Positions 14,284 through 15,337 of a stretch of DNA of 15,337 nt are shown here, one piece after another; positions within the stretch are counted from its first letter, which is position 1, and every line of letters begins with the position of its first letter. The DNA comes from Planctomycetota bacterium. GTDB taxonomy: Bacteria; Planctomycetota; Phycisphaerae; Sedimentisphaerales; SM23-30. The stretch covers positions 397 through 15,733 of the forward strand of contig JAKJEP010000039.1 of the NCBI GenBank assembly GCA_022705365.1, read 5' to 3'. Under the pieces are notes generated by a model, which saw only the letters and a program-made list of their open reading frames with translations, did no database searches and was not told where the DNA came from. The position numbers and the translations under genes are program-made.

Positions 14284-14658
14284 AAAATTCACCTCCTCAC
14301 AGGGTATTCAGGATGAAATAAGAAAAAATTATCACATAATCGTCCCTCCGCACCCTCCAGATGGAGCCGTGTCCAGCACTAAGTCTTTTAGTTGGATAAC
14401 TTTATAAAAAATGTCCAATATGTATCAGGATATTTTCATCGGTTTCTACTCAATAAGCATAACTCATATAATCAAATGATACCTTAGCAAAATTTACCTT
14501 ATTGTTCAAACAAATATATCATTGTATATAGTGCAATAAATCGATTGTCAATCCATGAGTTGCTTTTTCCCGAAAATTTATTCCAACTTGTATGTTCTGA
14601 GTTTTGAAAAGTCATATTTGACATACCTTAAAAGTATGATGGATGAATCGGGTTTTGA
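14284..14658. other. AT-rich non-coding leader region upstream of iclR
   Basis: No gene is seen. It carries a minus-strand promoter (14523-14551) that would give a leader of more than 200 nt, a short CTCCA/TGGAG hairpin (14355-14366), and a CATAC/GTATG inverted repeat near 14620-14638. No riboswitch class is recognisable. Confidence 0.5.
14523..14551 (-). promoter_or_regulatory. Sigma70-like promoter upstream of iclR
   Basis: On the minus strand TTGACA (14551-14546, 6 of 6) is followed after 17 bp by TATACA (14528-14523, 4 of 6); TACAAT at 19 bp spacing is an alternative -10. Transcription would start near 14516 and read through the small ORF into iclR, with about 318 nt before the iclR ATG. 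Confidence 0.45.
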
Positions 14659-14738
14659 TAGGGGAAAAATGAAAATCTGGTAGACCCAGCCCCTCGGAGT
14701 ATGGATTTTAGAATATGGGCACCCATTGAGGGGTGACT
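14659..14738. repeat. Dispersed ~80-bp repeat, copy 2
   Basis: Same orientation as copy 1 (8506-8585). The identical 22-bp core is at 14665-14686, and the ATGGG/CCCAT mini-palindrome at 14715-14726 is kept although its two central bases differ (CA here, AA in copy 1). It begins about 80 bp past the truncated end of the IS3-type OrfA. Confidence 0.75.
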
Positions 14739-14819
14739 GCTATTTTCGATTTTTTCGAGAGGGGAAATTTTGGGGGGGAAAGAATAAGATGGGGGAGGGT
14801 ATTTTAGGAGGATATTACT

Positions 14820-14963
14820 ATACTTCTGTCGCCAACGGTAATATGTGGCGTCGATAACATCAATTATTTTACAGACTTTCGTAATGGTTCTACCCTGACC
14901 GATAAAAATATCAGCCTGTCGGAGTTTGGCTACGATCTGGGGACCACTGTGTTTCTTTTTCAT
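14820..14963 (-). pseudogene. IS3-family transposase OrfA, truncated
   Basis: Translation from the ATG at 14963 (AGGAGAGG 8 nt upstream) gives MKKKHSGPQIVAKLRQADIF, then GQGRTITKVCKIIDVIDATY and YRWRQKY. This is the helix-turn-helix start of IS3 OrfA (pattern QIVxKLRxA ... G.T...VC...V...TYYRWR). A complete OrfA is about 90-100 residues; here similarity ends at residue 48 and the frame runs on through non-homologous sequence to a stop at 14628. OrfA alone binds the IS ends and cannot catalyse transposition. The good ribosome binding site remains, so a short chimeric peptide could still be made. Confidence 0.75.
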
Positions 14964-15033
14964 GAGTTCAACCTCTCCTAAATTAACAAATAGTACCAAA
15001 ATTATAGGTTAAGCTCTCATGCAAGGTGGTTCA
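14820..15033 (-). mobile_element. IS3-family insertion sequence fragment, left end and start of orfA
   Basis: Only about 215 bp remain. The outer end may be TGAACCACC at 15033-15025 on the minus strand, similar to the TGAACC-type termini of IS3 elements. A perfect TATAAT (15006-15001) lies just inside and could be the element's -10 box. orfA then starts at 14963. After codon 48 or so the similarity stops at about 14820, and unrelated G-rich DNA and the dispersed repeat follow. OrfB, with the DDE transposase core, and the right terminal repeat are absent, so the element cannot move by itself. It inserted just behind the glycosidase-like gene ending at 15058. Confidence 0.6.
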
Positions 15034-15057
15034 TATTTTAGGGAGCAGACCAATAGA

Positions 15058-15337
15058 TTAGTATCCCATCGCTTTTAACTGATCCGTAAAATCATTGGGT
15101 AACTCTGCAACGGGTTTCTTGATGTCCCGTGCCGCGTAGTTCAGCATATTTCGCAACAGTCGTTCCGCGGCAGGCACCTGCTTTAAACTTCGCTCCACCA
15201 CCACCGTCTGGCTATTTATTACCGCCTGTTCGTTCTCCGATAGCAATCCCAGATTACGCCGAATCCACAGCGTATTCAAAATGAACCGGCCCGCTCCCAA
15301 CTCCTGCACGGAATTCAACAACCCCCCATCATACCAT
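15058..15337 (-). CDS. C-terminal end of a large protein, probably glycoside hydrolase-related (runs off right edge)
   Basis: The frame is open to the window edge; the start lies outside. The visible 92 residues include GAGRFILNTLWIRRNLG, AAERLLRNMLNYAARD and the final PNDFTDQLKAMGY. The pattern of a strand 'GxGRFIL.TL.I..NLG' followed by 'AERLLRNxLxYAAR' is what I recall from the glutamine-amidotransferase-like or trimerisation-type C-terminal domain of large planctomycete glycosidases (GH2/GH42-like). No catalytic residue is in view. Gene order and strand place it at the head of the sugar-catabolism locus, upstream of iclR. The assignment is from motif memory. Confidence 0.5.
   Translation of the reverse strand, partial: WYDGGLLNSVQELGAGRFILNTLWIRRNLGLLSENEQAVINSQTVVVERSLKQVPAAERLLRNMLNYAARDIKKPVAELPNDFTDQLKAMGY

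Overview
The window looks like a chromosomal segment of a Planctomycetota bacterium, most likely of the Phycisphaerae/Sedimentisphaerales type and possibly metagenome-derived. This is inferred from gene content: LamG plus DUF1080 secreted proteins, a PEP-CTERM tail, Gfo/Idh oxidoreductases paired with TIM-barrel isomerases, CBM9-type glycosidases, and a tyrosine recombinase resembling those common in this phylum. No rRNA or marker gene is present to prove it.

Layout. (1) 1-3378 is ordinary chromosome: the 5' part of metX (minus, runs off the left edge), a CaCA-type Na+/Ca2+ exchanger (plus), a UspA-type stress protein (minus, convergent with the exchanger) and an extended-SDR epimerase/reductase (plus). 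(2) 3476-3563 is an intact tRNA-Ser(GGA). (3) 3564-4615 is a scar: three TTTGTGGAA repeats at about 11-12 bp spacing, an internally deleted tyrosine recombinase, and a PEP-CTERM sorting tail joined directly to it in another frame. (4) 4616-6577 is a high-GC gene for a secreted LamG-DUF1080-DUF1080 protein, with its own near-consensus promoter and ribosome binding site. (5) 6578-8724 is another scar: a small chimeric ORF, the 3' end of an HDOD/receiver-like gene, the 5' half of a zinc-ribbon transposase, and one copy of an approximately 80-bp dispersed repeat. (6) 8725-14198 (minus) is a sugar-catabolism cluster: IclR regulator, xylose-isomerase-like TIM barrel, Gfo/Idh/MocA oxidoreductase, then a secreted clan GH-A glycosidase with a CBM9-like C-terminus that is split by a frameshift. 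(7) 14284-15057 holds an AT-rich leader with a good promoter, the second repeat copy and a truncated IS3-type OrfA. (8) The right edge holds the C-terminus of a large protein that resembles planctomycete glycoside hydrolases.

How it works together (inference). The minus-strand cluster reads as one locus: a secreted glycosidase releases a sugar or sugar acid, the oxidoreductase and isomerase process it inside the cell, and IclR senses it. The DUF1080 protein 2 kb away, together with a Gfo/Idh oxidoreductase and a TIM-barrel protein, matches the enzyme classes of the 3-keto-glycoside route, but the genes are not in one operon and the DUF1080 gene looks separately acquired.

The most distinctive feature is the number of abrupt joins between unrelated gene fragments beside the tRNA and around the repeat copies. 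I see no CRISPR array, no phage structural genes and no clearly new defence system.
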